A stretch of 64,000 nucleotides of DNA from Arsukibacterium sp. UBA3155. Lineage in GTDB: Bacteria > Pseudomonadota > Gammaproteobacteria > Enterobacterales > Alteromonadaceae. The DNA is taken from contig DEYP01000028.1 of the NCBI GenBank assembly GCA_002364615.1, positions 249,645 through 313,644 on the forward strand. Direction: 5' to 3'. The notes under the pieces were generated by a model, which was not told where the DNA came from, did no database searches, and worked only from the letters and a program-made list of their open reading frames with translations. The position numbers and the translations under genes were made by a program. Positions 33,966 to 43,871 of the stretch are shown here, piece by piece (within the stretch, counting starts at the first letter, position 1; every line of letters begins with the position of its first letter).

Positions 33966-34916
33966 ATGTTTACTACTATGCCATCCACCCTAAAAAATAC
34001 GCTGCTTTACCTTACTACTGTGCTGATTTGGGGTTCTACCTGGTTTGCCATTGAATTTCAGCTGGGTGAAGTGGCAGTGGAAGTGTCGTTAACTTACCGC
34101 TTTGCGATATCGGCACTGCTGATGTGGCTGTTTTGCTGGTGGCGGCGCCTGCCGATGCGCTTTAGTGCCAAAGATCATGGCTTTATTGCTTTGCTGGCGC
34201 TGTTTAACTTTGCCCTAAACTACATTCTGATATATCAGGCGCAGCAGTATTTAACCTCTGCCATGACCGCCATCGCCTTTACCACTATGTTACTGATGAA
34301 TATCATTAATACCCGGCTATTTTTTGGCAAGCCGGTAGCGAAACGTATTTATTTTGGCGCCCTGATGGGTATTGCCGGTATCGTAGTGCTGTTTTATCCC
34401 GATTTAGATGGTCTGGATTTAACTAACGCCAGTTTAATTGGCCTTATTCTGGTATTGGGCAGTGCGCTTAGTGCCTCACTGGGCAATATGGCCAGTGTCC
34501 GTAACTCCCGTGCCGGCTTACCTATTACCCAGGTTAACGCCTGGGGTATGCTGTATGGTGCCGTTGGCCTGACACTGCTGGTGTTAATCAGCGGTACGCC
34601 TTTTACTTTCAGCACCTCGCCTGCTTTTATTATCTCTTTGCTGTATTTAGCGGTGTTTGGCTCTGTTATTGCGTTTGCCACCTACTTTGCCTTGCTAAAA
34701 GGCATGGGCCCGGAAAAAGCCAGCTACACCATTGTATTGTTTCCGCTGGTTGCGGTAGTGCTTAGCACACTGTTTGAAGATTTTGTCTGGAGTGGCTATA
34801 CCTTTAGCGGCTTTGCCCTGGTGCTGCTTGGCAACGCGCTGGTGTTAACCCCATTTTCGAAAATTAAGGCATTTTTATTTAAACCAAAATTACCAGTGCA
34901 ACCTTTAATGCCCTGA
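33966..34916 (+). CDS. EamA/DMT family transporter
   Basis: A 316-residue inner-membrane protein with ten hydrophobic helices in two EamA repeats (about residues 10-135 and 150-290). The start of the first repeat, LTTVLIWGSTWFAI, is the family signature, and the second half ends with LALKGMGPEKASY-like residues (LLKGMGPEKASYT). Members export metabolites or amino acids; the substrate is unknown. Starts at 33945 (TTG), 33966 and 33978 are possible; none has a clear ribosome binding site, so I chose the first ATG. It is separate from the pump operon. Confidence 0.88.
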   Translation: MFTTMPSTLKNTLLYLTTVLIWGSTWFAIEFQLGEVAVEVSLTYRFAISALLMWLFCWWRRLPMRFSAKDHGFIALLALFNFALNYILIYQAQQYLTSAMTAIAFTTMLLMNIINTRLFFGKPVAKRIYFGALMGIAGIVVLFYPDLDGLDLTNASLIGLILVLGSALSASLGNMASVRNSRAGLPITQVNAWGMLYGAVGLTLLVLISGTPFTFSTSPAFIISLLYLAVFGSVIAFATYFALLKGMGPEKASYTIVLFPLVAVVLSTLFEDFVWSGYTFSGFALVLLGNALVLTPFSKIKAFLFKPKLPVQPLMP

Positions 34917-35044
34917 TGAGCAAGGCCTCGCGCCTGCTAATGTTATTAAAATCAGCAGAGATGACTAGCAAATAATTGCAAAAACTGGAGACTCAGGCAA
35001 GATAACGTCCTTTCCAAAGATTTGATTATAAAAAGGATGTAATC

Positions 35045-36925
35045 ATGGCATATGATTATGGTAGTGAGTCCTTAGGGATCCGTAACCCATTTAAAGCAGA
35101 AGGCCTGCTGCGCGCCGTACGCGGTTTACTCGTTAGCTTGCTGGGTATTTACCCGCTATTACAAGTGGTCAGTCTGGTGCAACAAGACAAAACCCTGGCC
35201 TGGATATATGCCGCTGTCGGGTTTTTATTGCTGGCGGGCGGTTTAAAAGCCCTGGGTAGTGGTATTGCGCAAATGATGCGTTTTTTTGTTGGTCGCAGCG
35301 TACCCACCTCGCTGGCACCAAACTTTAGCAAGTCTGAGCGTGAAACCGCTAAACTGGAACAGCCCCATTATAAAAGTATTGATCTTGAAGAAATGCTGAT
35401 GGGCCGCAAAAACAAAACCTTTGTTGAGCCAGAAGGCTTTATTTCCCGCATGGTACATACTCTGGTACCCAAGCTGATTTTCCTGCCTTACCCCCTGCGT
35501 AATCTGGCACAACGTTTCGCTGGGGCGTTAATTGCTACTGCCGTTGCCCTGGTAGCCTATGCCCTGACTGCCTTCGTGTGTTTAACCGGGCTTGCCGGTG
35601 AAACCGGCGATATTTTGTTGCCCTTTTTCTCTTTCGTGCTGGTGGTGTACTTAATTTTAAGCTGGCGCAGCGCCAGTACCGTATACCGCAAAGCAGAAAA
35701 AAGTATCGAAACCCAGGGCAATTTAAAGCTGGCAAAAATTATGGCTTTTGCCATTCTGGCGCCAGTACTGCTGGGTTTAGCAATTAACTTCCTGTTGCAA
35801 CAGCGTGAGGTTCAGAACGCTATCAGTGATTTGCAAACCTCTGAGTTACAAAGCTTTGCTGTGATGCCACAGTTACTATTAGTGTTGCTGTTTACCGCGA
35901 TGAGTGGTGTCTTTATTTTTCTGCTGTTAAAGCAACGTACTGCTAAGGTGCAGGCGCAGACAAAAGTATCTGAGTATCGTGCTAACTGGCAGGAAAACAT
36001 TCACCCGCGCGAACTGTTCGTCAATATCGATAATATTGTTATGGCAAACCGCCGTTACATGGAAATTCCTAACCGTGTATATCGTGAACTGACCCCTAAC
36101 CTGAACGAGCAATCGGAAAGCAAGGGTGATTTTAACGGTGAAGTAATGATAGAAACCCAGCCCGCTTATGCCCCGCTGGAACATACGGTTTTATTTAAAC
36201 ACTTACGCATATGGGCGACGATCACAGGCCAGTTGCTGCTATTGATTGGCCCTTTTATTTTGTTTTATCTGCTTTTTGAGGTACAAACTGTCCTGGCCCT
36301 GGTGCGCGAATTTACTGCGCTGGCGCGTCCGGGTGATGCTGCATCCCAGAGCTTTTTCGTTAATCTGTTTAATGAAAGTCAGTTTATCTTAAGTCTGGTT
36401 TTCAGCTGGCTGATTTGTCACAGTTTTGGGCGCTTGCTCGAAAATTATAGCCATACTTTCTGGGCAGAATTAAACTTTGATTCTTTGCTGGTCTACTTAA
36501 AGTGCGAAGGCACTTATACCCAAAGTAAACTGACCACAGGTAAAGGCATTTACGACTCTACATCCTCAGAAAACTATGTCATGCGCGCATCGTTAACGCC
36601 ATGGATCATCAGCTCACGTATTATGAGTAGTACCTTCGCTGATAGTGGAGCTAAAAATGTTGAGCATCCGCGGCATATTCTGGAAATGCAGGACAACCCG
36701 CAGGAAATGCAGGCGATAATTGACGATATTCAAAGCTTTTTATCTGAGCGTGAAACCATTGCTAACGTTAAAAATGCGCAGGATTTGTCTAATACCGAGC
36801 AAATTTATCAAATAAATCAGCAATCGCGTGCGATGCCCGTGTCACCAGACCAGGCCAGCCTGGCCAGCCCGCAACAAGACGCCGAGGCAAGCTTAAATCT
36901 GCAAGCTGCCCCTACCACAGAGTAA
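35045..36925 (+). CDS. Polytopic membrane protein of unknown function
   Basis: A 626-residue protein I do not recognise. About eight hydrophobic segments can be seen (near residues 24-45, 50-72, 157-182, 187-205, 225-245, 272-292, 385-415 and 440-460). Between helices 6 and 7 is a soluble stretch with FVNIDNIVMANRRYMEIPNR (about 325-344). The last 150 residues are soluble and end in a Gln/Ala/Pro-rich tail. SD AAAAGGATG lies before the ATG. It stands alone, with a symmetrical hairpin after it. Confidence 0.8.
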   Translation: MAYDYGSESLGIRNPFKAEGLLRAVRGLLVSLLGIYPLLQVVSLVQQDKTLAWIYAAVGFLLLAGGLKALGSGIAQMMRFFVGRSVPTSLAPNFSKSERETAKLEQPHYKSIDLEEMLMGRKNKTFVEPEGFISRMVHTLVPKLIFLPYPLRNLAQRFAGALIATAVALVAYALTAFVCLTGLAGETGDILLPFFSFVLVVYLILSWRSASTVYRKAEKSIETQGNLKLAKIMAFAILAPVLLGLAINFLLQQREVQNAISDLQTSELQSFAVMPQLLLVLLFTAMSGVFIFLLLKQRTAKVQAQTKVSEYRANWQENIHPRELFVNIDNIVMANRRYMEIPNRVYRELTPNLNEQSESKGDFNGEVMIETQPAYAPLEHTVLFKHLRIWATITGQLLLLIGPFILFYLLFEVQTVLALVREFTALARPGDAASQSFFVNLFNESQFILSLVFSWLICHSFGRLLENYSHTFWAELNFDSLLVYLKCEGTYTQSKLTTGKGIYDSTSSENYVMRASLTPWIISSRIMSSTFADSGAKNVEHPRHILEMQDNPQEMQAIIDDIQSFLSERETIANVKNAQDLSNTEQIYQINQQSRAMPVSPDQASLASPQQDAEASLNLQAAPTTE

Positions 36926-36939
36926 GTTTGTTCGAACGC

Positions 36940-36971
36940 GCTCCCCATGTCGCATAAGTGATCTGGGGAGC
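36940..36971. terminator. Hairpin between convergent genes
   Basis: GCTCCCCA (36940-36947) and TGGGGAGC (36964-36971) form a perfect 8-base stem with a 16-base loop between two converging genes. Neither side has a long T-run, so any termination would be weak or factor-dependent. Confidence 0.45.
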
Positions 36972-36983
36972 AAAGTGCTATGT

Positions 36984-38276
36984 TCAGTTCACCAGCGCCT
37001 CAGCTTTATCGCTTTGCTGCCGGGCCAACAGAGCTTGCTGCTCCATTTGCTTACTGATAATAGTAATTCGCTGAATAAACGCATCACGACTGTCTGCCGG
37101 CACAGCCGTTGCCAGCGGAATACTGGCGCGCATTGGATCCACTGGCCGGTTATTGATGTGCAGTTCGTAATGTAAATGCGCACCAGTCACCCTGCCGGTA
37201 GCACCTGACAGGGCAATGCGCTGTCCGCGCGTTACCTGCTGCCCAGGATGCACCAGCGCTTTACTAAGATGCAAATAGCGGGTTTTATATTGGCCATGGT
37301 GTTGTATTTCGACATAACGGCCGGCAAACGGATGCTGCTCAACCCTGATCACCCTGCCCTCTGCTGCAGCCAGCACCGCGCTGCCGGTTGGCACGGCAAA
37401 ATCAGTGCCGTTATGAGGCCGCACCATGCCAGTTACCGGGTGTAACCTACGTGGATTAAAATCATCGCTTATCCGGAACCGATGCGCCAACGGCACCCGC
37501 ATAAATGCCCGCTCTAAACTGTCGCCATTGGCAGCATAATACTGGCCATTATCGTGTAAAAAAGCAGTAAACTGCTGACGACGATTAAAAAAACGAACCC
37601 CCTCTATCCGGCTGAGTCCGGTGGCTTCTTTGCTGGTACCCGTTACCACGTAATTATCGCTACGAACTACCTGAAAATGGGCACCTGCCTGAACATCACG
37701 AGAAAAATCGAGCCGGTCACCAAACAGCTGCTGCACGGTAGCAATTTCAGTATCGTTTAGGCCAGCGCTTTTTGCTGATTGGTAAAAACTGCCCGAAATG
37801 GTACCCACCAGCGTGCTGCTATGCCATTCACCGGGGTTAAGCAACTCCTGATAACTAAACTCGCCATTGTCATCCCGCTGATACAAAATCCGATTACCGG
37901 CATGGATATGGAGCTCCATCGCCAATAGTTGCTGGTTATCATCCAGCTCAAAAGTCAGAATATGGCCGGGGCGGAGTATATCAAGCGCCAATAAAGACTG
38001 ATCGGCAGCCATTATTTGCTGCATTTGTTTCTGACTAAAACCCTGGCTGGAAAATATCCTACTTAAGCTGTCTCCGGAAGCAATGGCGTAGCGTCGGGTT
38101 TTCCACTCTTCAGCTGGTAGCGGTGACACCGACGGCACTTCACGATTTGCGGGTTCAAAAGCAGGCCTGAAGCCAGTCCATAACATGATAATAGCGCTCA
38201 GCATAACAAGTGACTGCATTGCACGGCGGTGCATTAATGGCGTAGCCGCAAGGGTTTGCGACACAGGGCTTGGCAT
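36984..38276 (-). CDS. M23-family peptidoglycan endopeptidase (MepM-like)
   Basis: A 430-residue envelope protein with an N-terminal membrane anchor (about 23-41), a LysM-like/OapA region with the IASGDSLSRIFSSQGFS motif, and a C-terminal M23 (LytM) domain. The zinc-site residues are present: RPHNGTDFAVP with His and Asp, and HLHYELHINN with the HxH motif. MepM-type enzymes cut D-Ala-mDAP crosslinks to allow wall growth. The start at 38276 (ATG) follows GGAG; a TTG five codons upstream is less likely. Confidence 0.9.
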   Translation of the reverse strand: MPSPVSQTLAATPLMHRRAMQSLVMLSAIIMLWTGFRPAFEPANREVPSVSPLPAEEWKTRRYAIASGDSLSRIFSSQGFSQKQMQQIMAADQSLLALDILRPGHILTFELDDNQQLLAMELHIHAGNRILYQRDDNGEFSYQELLNPGEWHSSTLVGTISGSFYQSAKSAGLNDTEIATVQQLFGDRLDFSRDVQAGAHFQVVRSDNYVVTGTSKEATGLSRIEGVRFFNRRQQFTAFLHDNGQYYAANGDSLERAFMRVPLAHRFRISDDFNPRRLHPVTGMVRPHNGTDFAVPTGSAVLAAAEGRVIRVEQHPFAGRYVEIQHHGQYKTRYLHLSKALVHPGQQVTRGQRIALSGATGRVTGAHLHYELHINNRPVDPMRASIPLATAVPADSRDAFIQRITIISKQMEQQALLARQQSDKAEALVN

Positions 38277-38513
38277 TGCATTGCGCTCCAAAATTTTGCG
38301 GCAAGAAGAATAACCTCAACCTCACAATCGCGCCAGCTAATCCTGCAAGTTACATGCAGTAAAGGGTGGCTGTTGTATCACTAACTGCCACTCTCTTAAT
38401 GCATTGCGAAGTGGAGTAGTAGTTGGTATTTACCACGTTCCAAGGTAAAGTAAATTACCTTTTGTGGTTTTTCAGCACCATGTCGTTGCCCAACTCAAAG
38501 CTCACTGGAGCCC

Positions 38514-40394
38514 ATGCAGCAAATTTTCGAGCAGAATGTTAGTTTCAATCAGGTGCGTCGTCGCAGGCTAATGCAGATTTGTGCGATTACCGCTCTTGGC
38601 TTAATGGCGGCATTAGCCGTAGCTAACGGTATAACTTTTATTATTTTTGCTACTGGTATTGGCACACTGCTGCTTGCCTTCGGCCTGGCTTTTAAACAAA
38701 AGTTGCAAACGGCGGCCTATATTTTACTCTGGTCGATGAGCGCAATGCTCTCTGCCTTTGCCCTGACCGGCGCCGGCTTATTTGACCTGGCCATTTTGGG
38801 TTATCCTGGTTTGCTGATGTTTGCTGCTATCCTGGGTAGCATCGGCCTGTTTGTGTCCTTACTGCTGTTTGTTATTGCCCAATGTATTTTGCTGACCTGG
38901 CTTACCCTGCAAGGGTATATCACGCCGCATATTCCCAGTTTAAGCTGGCCCCACCTGGTGTTTATTCTGGTTATTTTTATCATTACCGGTTTTTGTGTGT
39001 ACGTTATGGTGCGCGATATTAAACGCCTGATGTTGTCGTTGCAGCAGGAAAACAACAAGGTACAACAAAGCCAGGCAAAGATTCAGCATCTGGCTCATCA
39101 CGATTCACTAACCAATTTAGCCAACCGCTCTTACGGCGAAACGCTGTTTCAACAGTTATTAGCTAGCTGTCATAAGCAACAGCAACAGCTTGCTCTGCTG
39201 TTTATTGATTTAGACAACTTTAAACCGGTCAATGACGCCTTAGGTCACGCCGCTGGCGACGACTTGCTAAAACAACTGGCCAGGCGCTTAACTGCGATAT
39301 TACCGGCAGATCACGCACTGATCCGCTTTGGCGGTGACGAATTTCTGGTGTTAGCGCCCAATGCCGCTGATAGTAATCATCTGGATCAACTGGCGGAACG
39401 CTTAATCAGCCAAATTACCTCGCCATTTGAAATCCTGCAAACCCAGGTTAGCGTGTCGGCTTCAGTTGGCATTGCCTGTGCGCCGAAAGATGGCACTGAT
39501 TTTAAACAACTTTGCCGCAAAGCTGACATCGCCATGTACCGGGCAAAAGAAGAGGGTCGAAATACTTATCACTATTTTGATGATAGCCTGGATAAAGCCA
39601 ACGACGACAAATTTAAACTACTGCAAATGTTGCGCTTAGCATTAAGCGAACAGCAGTTCAGACTTTATTATCAGCCACAGGTTGGATTAGACAGTGGCAG
39701 CATTAGCGCAGTGGAAGCACTGTTACGCTGGCCTCAGGCCGATGGCAGCATGATTGGCCCGGATCAATTTATTCCAGTTGCTGAAAGCAGCGGATTAATT
39801 AACGAATTAGGCAGCTGGGTCCTGGGGCAAGCCTGCCAGCACTGTGCGCAGTTGCGCCAGCAGGGCTTTGTGAATTTGCGTGTTGCGGTGAATCTGTCGG
39901 TTGTCCAATTTAAAGATGGCCAGCTGCAAAACATTGTAGAGCAAGCACTGCAGCTGGCAGGACTGCCGGCACAGGCTTTAGAGCTGGAGCTAACTGAATC
40001 CTTGCTGGTAGATAATACCGATCATGTTCTGCAACAACTGAATGTTTTAAGCCAGTTGGGTGTCACCTTTGCTATTGACGATTTTGGTACCGGATACTCT
40101 AACCTGAGTTATCTGCGGCGTTTTAATGCCAGTACATTGAAAATTGATCGCTCTTTTATCTCGACTGAACAACAATGGCAAGCTAATGCGCCGCTGGTCC
40201 AGGCCATAATTCAAATGGCTACCAGCCTGGGATTAAATACCGTTGCTGAAGGCATTGAAAATGCAGATATGGCGAAAAACTTGCGGGCGTTGGGCTGCCA
40301 TGACGGCCAGGGATATTATTGGTCGCCGGCTGTGGCAATAGCGCAGCTGCCTGCCCTGCTTAACAAACTGCAATTACAGGCAAAAGCGCTCTGA
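38514..40394 (+). CDS. Membrane-bound GGDEF-EAL c-di-GMP enzyme
   Basis: A 626-residue protein with five or six N-terminal hydrophobic helices (about residues 20-168), a MASE-like membrane sensor region, then a GGDEF domain (GGDEF at 273-277) and an EAL domain (EAL at 401-403). No RxxD inhibition site precedes GGDEF. The EAL domain retains ELTESLL, IDDFGTGYSNLSYL and KIDRSF, so phosphodiesterase activity is likely; the intact GGDEF may be a cyclase or a GTP-binding regulator. It is a single gene, convergent with mtgA. Confidence 0.93.
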   Translation: MQQIFEQNVSFNQVRRRRLMQICAITALGLMAALAVANGITFIIFATGIGTLLLAFGLAFKQKLQTAAYILLWSMSAMLSAFALTGAGLFDLAILGYPGLLMFAAILGSIGLFVSLLLFVIAQCILLTWLTLQGYITPHIPSLSWPHLVFILVIFIITGFCVYVMVRDIKRLMLSLQQENNKVQQSQAKIQHLAHHDSLTNLANRSYGETLFQQLLASCHKQQQQLALLFIDLDNFKPVNDALGHAAGDDLLKQLARRLTAILPADHALIRFGGDEFLVLAPNAADSNHLDQLAERLISQITSPFEILQTQVSVSASVGIACAPKDGTDFKQLCRKADIAMYRAKEEGRNTYHYFDDSLDKANDDKFKLLQMLRLALSEQQFRLYYQPQVGLDSGSISAVEALLRWPQADGSMIGPDQFIPVAESSGLINELGSWVLGQACQHCAQLRQQGFVNLRVAVNLSVVQFKDGQLQNIVEQALQLAGLPAQALELELTESLLVDNTDHVLQQLNVLSQLGVTFAIDDFGTGYSNLSYLRRFNASTLKIDRSFISTEQQWQANAPLVQAIIQMATSLGLNTVAEGIENADMAKNLRALGCHDGQGYYWSPAVAIAQLPALLNKLQLQAKAL

Positions 40395-40436
40395 GATAGA
40401 GAGTAACGCAATATCGATAACTGGGTGGCTATGCCG

Positions 40437-41126
40437 TCAATTAAGAATGGGGGTGAGATAAGCAGGGCCAAGTTGGCGCATTTGCCGTTCAACCCAGGTG
40501 ACTCGCTGACTTAGATACGGGGTGAGTTGGCGTGGGTCACGCTTACGCGGACTGGGCAACAGCACCGCCAGCCGCGCCGCCTCGTTACCGCTTAAATAGC
40601 GTGCCGACTTAGCAAAATAATGCTGGCTTGCAGCTTCTACGCCGTAAATACCTTTGCCAAATTCAGCAATATTTAAATACACTTCCAGGATCCGTTTTTT
40701 GCCCCAGATAACTTCTAAGCTTAGCGCTAAACCCGCTTCCAGGCCTTTTCGAACCAAACTGCGCCCTGACCAAAGCAACAGGTTTTTCGCCGTTTGCTGA
40801 GTAATGGTGCTGGCACCACGCAAGCTACCGCCCTCGTCCGCTTGCTCAAGTGCATTACTGATGGCAGCAAAGTCGACCCCAAAATGTTTAGTAAAAAGCT
40901 GATCTTCTGATGCCACCATGGCCAGCGCCACGTGCATTGGCAATTCATCAATATTTATCCAGTGCTGCTTAACCGGGTAAGGGCTTTGCAGCATAAATGA
41001 CGTTGTTGGTGGTGGCACAAACCGCAGTACAAACAACAGGATCATTAGCAGCAGCAAGCTACCAAGCACAACTCGCCATAATATAAACCAGCTCCAGCCT
41101 AGATAACCGCGTTTATCTGTTGTCAT
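40437..41126 (-). CDS. mtgA: Monofunctional biosynthetic peptidoglycan transglycosylase
   Basis: A GT51-family enzyme of 229 residues that polymerises lipid II into glycan strands without a transpeptidase domain. It has one N-terminal membrane helix (about 11-33) and the family motifs: catalytic Glu in ASEDQLFTKHFGVD (about 80), RGASTITQQTAKNL (about 103-116), and KRILEVYLNIAEFGKGIYGVEAA (seen as ILEVYLN and EFGKGIYG). It is compact and complete. In E. coli mtgA lies elsewhere, next to elbB. Confidence 0.95.
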   Translation of the reverse strand: MTTDKRGYLGWSWFILWRVVLGSLLLLMILLFVLRFVPPPTTSFMLQSPYPVKQHWINIDELPMHVALAMVASEDQLFTKHFGVDFAAISNALEQADEGGSLRGASTITQQTAKNLLLWSGRSLVRKGLEAGLALSLEVIWGKKRILEVYLNIAEFGKGIYGVEAASQHYFAKSARYLSGNEAARLAVLLPSPRKRDPRQLTPYLSQRVTWVERQMRQLGPAYLTPILN

Positions 41127-41159
41127 TTTTATCTCTTAGCAAGGTGATATATCGGTTAT

Positions 41160-41546
41160 TCACGGTGCGACGTTAGTTTTTTCTTCCATCAAACCCACTA
41201 AGTTGCCGTCTGGATCGCGGATAAAACCTGTCCACAAATCATGGTCCGGCATCCTGGCAGCGAGCTGCGGCACACGTTCTTTGCTGGCACCACGGGCAAC
41301 GACAGCAGCATAAACAGCTTCAATGTCTGACACTTTGAAGTAAAGAATAGAATTACAGCCCACCGCTCCAGCACCTTGCGGCGTGCTAAGCATAATACGC
41401 ACCCCGTCGGCATCAAGAAAGGCCAGCTCAGGACCCGCACTGAACAGTAAATCTAAACCTAGTGTATCTTGATAAAATGCCAGCGCCTGCCCCACATCGC
41501 TTACGGTTATAGCAATCTGACCTATTGTGGATAGTGACGTATTCAT
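41160..41546 (-). CDS. VOC (glyoxalase/bleomycin resistance) family protein
   Basis: A 128-residue vicinal-oxygen-chelate protein with two beta-alpha-beta-beta-beta units: IGQIAITVSDVGQALAFYQ at the start, and the second unit around SILYFKVSDIEAVYAAV, ending FIRDPDGNLVGLME. The metal His/Glu positions are partly kept (the final Glu in GLMEE). Substrate unknown. A longer frame reaches 41672, but the region upstream of the ATG at 41546 does not look like this family and AAAAGGA precedes that ATG. Confidence 0.85.
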   Translation of the reverse strand: MNTSLSTIGQIAITVSDVGQALAFYQDTLGLDLLFSAGPELAFLDADGVRIMLSTPQGAGAVGCNSILYFKVSDIEAVYAAVVARGASKERVPQLAARMPDHDLWTGFIRDPDGNLVGLMEEKTNVAP

Positions 41547-41766
41547 AATGATTTGATCCTTTTCCATTTTTGCGGCGTCACTGGGCACTATTCGCGCATG
41601 GCTCAGCAGGTAGATTCTGGCCAGAATAACGCTAGTGAAAAACCAGATTGTACTTAGCCTATAATAGCGCACCTATTACGCTTCGGTAAGTGCTTGTAAA
41701 GCAGGTTAAAGCCCGCTAATGTTTAGCGCATAACCTCTGAATAACGGACTTTAAGAGCAGCTTGCC

Positions 41767-42372
41767 ATGAGTGAAAATCGTTTCCGCCATTTGATTGGGC
41801 CAGCCTTATTTGAAGCAGCGTTTGTGGTATTGGGCGTGGTATTAGCGCTGGCGGCCAATGAATGGCGGCAAAACCGTGCTGAAGCCGCTGAGGCAAATAC
41901 TGCGTTGACAGAAATAGTGCGGGAGCTTGGCGCAAACCGACAAGCGGTTGCAACGGCGCTGGAATACCATCGCGGTTTAGTTGACAGAATTGTTCAGGTA
42001 GCAGATAAGCCGGCTCAACTAAGTCTTCGTGATTTTAGCCGCGGTTTTATTTCGCCGGCGCAGGTTCATCGCACCGCCTGGAGTTCGGCAGCCGAAATTG
42101 GGGCGCTTAGCAATATGTCTTACGAGTCGGTGCTGGTGTTATCCCGCGTTTATGCTCAGCAGGAAAATTATCAGGAGCAAGCGAAAAGTGTTGGCCAGAT
42201 CATTTACAGCGAACTCTACAGCGGCGGAACCTCTGCCATTATCGCTAATTCAGCTAATCTGGCAGGCGTACTGCAAACCTTCACCTACCGCGAACAGCAA
42301 CTATTGGCGGCTTACGACACACTGTTAAGTAAAACCTTTATTGAGATACAGCAGCAGCTGCAAGCAGACTGA
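41767..42372 (+). CDS. Hypothetical single-span membrane protein
   Basis: A 201-residue protein with one N-terminal membrane segment (FEAAFVVLGVVLALAANEW, about 15-33) and a long helical, Gln- and Ala-rich domain. The pattern of a membrane helix ending in ANEWR followed by an acidic coiled-coil-like region occurs in uncharacterised inner-membrane proteins; I cannot name a family. It lies between the VOC protein and the M20 amidohydrolase with no tight linkage to either. Confidence 0.75.
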   Translation: MSENRFRHLIGPALFEAAFVVLGVVLALAANEWRQNRAEAAEANTALTEIVRELGANRQAVATALEYHRGLVDRIVQVADKPAQLSLRDFSRGFISPAQVHRTAWSSAAEIGALSNMSYESVLVLSRVYAQQENYQEQAKSVGQIIYSELYSGGTSAIIANSANLAGVLQTFTYREQQLLAAYDTLLSKTFIEIQQQLQAD

Positions 42373-42499
42373 TCTTTTTAAGCTTTATTTGTGAAGAGTA
42401 ATCGGGTAAAGGAAGTGTTCTGATGAATCAATCAGAAGAGACTTTCATCGAATATGAGCGTATGTTTGTTATCTGAAACCTTTCAAAAGACACCTTGCC

Positions 42500-43822
42500 A
42501 TGAAAAAAATTTGCACACTTATCTTACTTAGCACGTTAAGCATTGGGCTTAGCGCGGCTACTACTTCAGAAATTTCAAACAGCATAGACAAAGACTATAA
42601 AGCGCATCTCGCTGCATTGTGGGATCATTTTCATCGCAATCCTGAATTGTCTTTAATGGAACACAATACGGCAAAACGTCTGGCGAAAGAAATCCGCGCG
42701 GCTGGCTTTACCGTGACCGAGGGCATTGGCGGCACAGGTATTGTGGCAATATTGAAAAATGGTCCCGGACCAATGGTTATGCTTCGCGCCGATATGGATG
42801 GTTTACCGGTAAAAGAATTATCTGGTTTAAAAAACGCGTCTCAAATCGTAATGACTGATTGGGATGGCAATGAAGTTGGCGTAATGCATGCGTGTGGCCA
42901 CGACGTGCACATCACCAGTTTGGTGGGAACTGCAAGGTATATGGCTAACATTAAAGATCAATGGTCTGGTACCTTAATGTTAATCGGTCAACCTGCTGAA
43001 GAAAAAGGCCCGGGTGCGTCAGCCATGATGGCTGATGGAATTTGGCAGAAATTTGGCCAACCCGACTATGCGCTGGCTTTTCATGTCGATGCTGATTCAG
43101 TAGCGGGTAAAATTACTATCGATGAAGGTTCACCCTACGCAGGGTCTGATTCCGTAGATATTATCGTTCATGGCGTGGGTGCGCATGGCGCTTATCCTCA
43201 TCAAGGAAAAGATCCCATTGTTATTGGCGCTCAAATCGTCACCAATTTGCAAACGATTATAAGCCGGGAACTCGCGCCACGAGACGCAGGGGTTATTACC
43301 GTTGGCTCTTTTCATTCAGGCACCAAACACAACATTATTTCTGAACGCGCCCATTTGCAATTAACGGTAAGAAGTTTAAACCCACAGGTTAGGGAGCAAT
43401 TGTTATCAGCAATAAAACGTGTGGCCATAGGTACTGCAAAAACAGCGGGCTTAAGTGACGACAAAATGCCCGAAGTAATAGTGAGCCCTGAAGCTTACCC
43501 ACCAACCTTTAACGATAAAAATTTAGCCCAACGATTAAAAGGGGTTATCGTTAAAAAAATGGGAGAGGACGCGTTAATTCCACCGGCAGAATCGGGTATG
43601 GGCGCTGAAGATTTTGGTTTCTTTACCACAGACCCGTATATTCCCAGTGTGTATTTCTCAGTAGGTGGCACGCCAAGTGAAGACTTTACACGAGAAAAAG
43701 CAGGCGGCGCACCGGTCCCAAGCCACCATAGCCCGCAATTTAAAATTTCACCCGAACCCTCTATAAAATCAGGTGTTGAAGCAAGCGTACATGCCTTGCT
43801 TGAATTAATGCCAAAAAAGTAA
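42500..43822 (+). CDS. Exported M20-family amidohydrolase
   Basis: A 440-residue periplasmic metallo-amidohydrolase of the hippurate/N-acyl-amino-acid hydrolase group. A signal peptide ends near residue 20 (GLSAATT). The zinc-site residues are visible: MHACGHDVH (about 131-139), QPAEEKGPGA (about 163-172) and GMGAEDFGFF (about 367-376). A dimerisation domain with VGAHGAYPHQGKDP lies between. It is more A/T-rich than the genes before it. The first reading of the family suggests hydrolysis of N-acylated amino acids; the exact substrate is unknown. Confidence 0.9.
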   Translation: MKKICTLILLSTLSIGLSAATTSEISNSIDKDYKAHLAALWDHFHRNPELSLMEHNTAKRLAKEIRAAGFTVTEGIGGTGIVAILKNGPGPMVMLRADMDGLPVKELSGLKNASQIVMTDWDGNEVGVMHACGHDVHITSLVGTARYMANIKDQWSGTLMLIGQPAEEKGPGASAMMADGIWQKFGQPDYALAFHVDADSVAGKITIDEGSPYAGSDSVDIIVHGVGAHGAYPHQGKDPIVIGAQIVTNLQTIISRELAPRDAGVITVGSFHSGTKHNIISERAHLQLTVRSLNPQVREQLLSAIKRVAIGTAKTAGLSDDKMPEVIVSPEAYPPTFNDKNLAQRLKGVIVKKMGEDALIPPAESGMGAEDFGFFTTDPYIPSVYFSVGGTPSEDFTREKAGGAPVPSHHSPQFKISPEPSIKSGVEASVHALLELMPKK

Positions 43823-43841
43823 GTGGTAATACGTTAGCCAG

Positions 43842-43865
43842 CCCCTAATAGCCTTGCTATTGGGG
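43842..43865 (+). terminator. Probable terminator of the M20 amidohydrolase gene
   Basis: CCCC-T-AATAG (43842-43851) pairs with CTATT-GGGG (43857-43865) around a 5-base loop, with one bulged T, 20 bases after the stop. The following TTAAG is only weakly T-rich. Confidence 0.5.
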
Positions 43866-43871
43866 TTAAGC

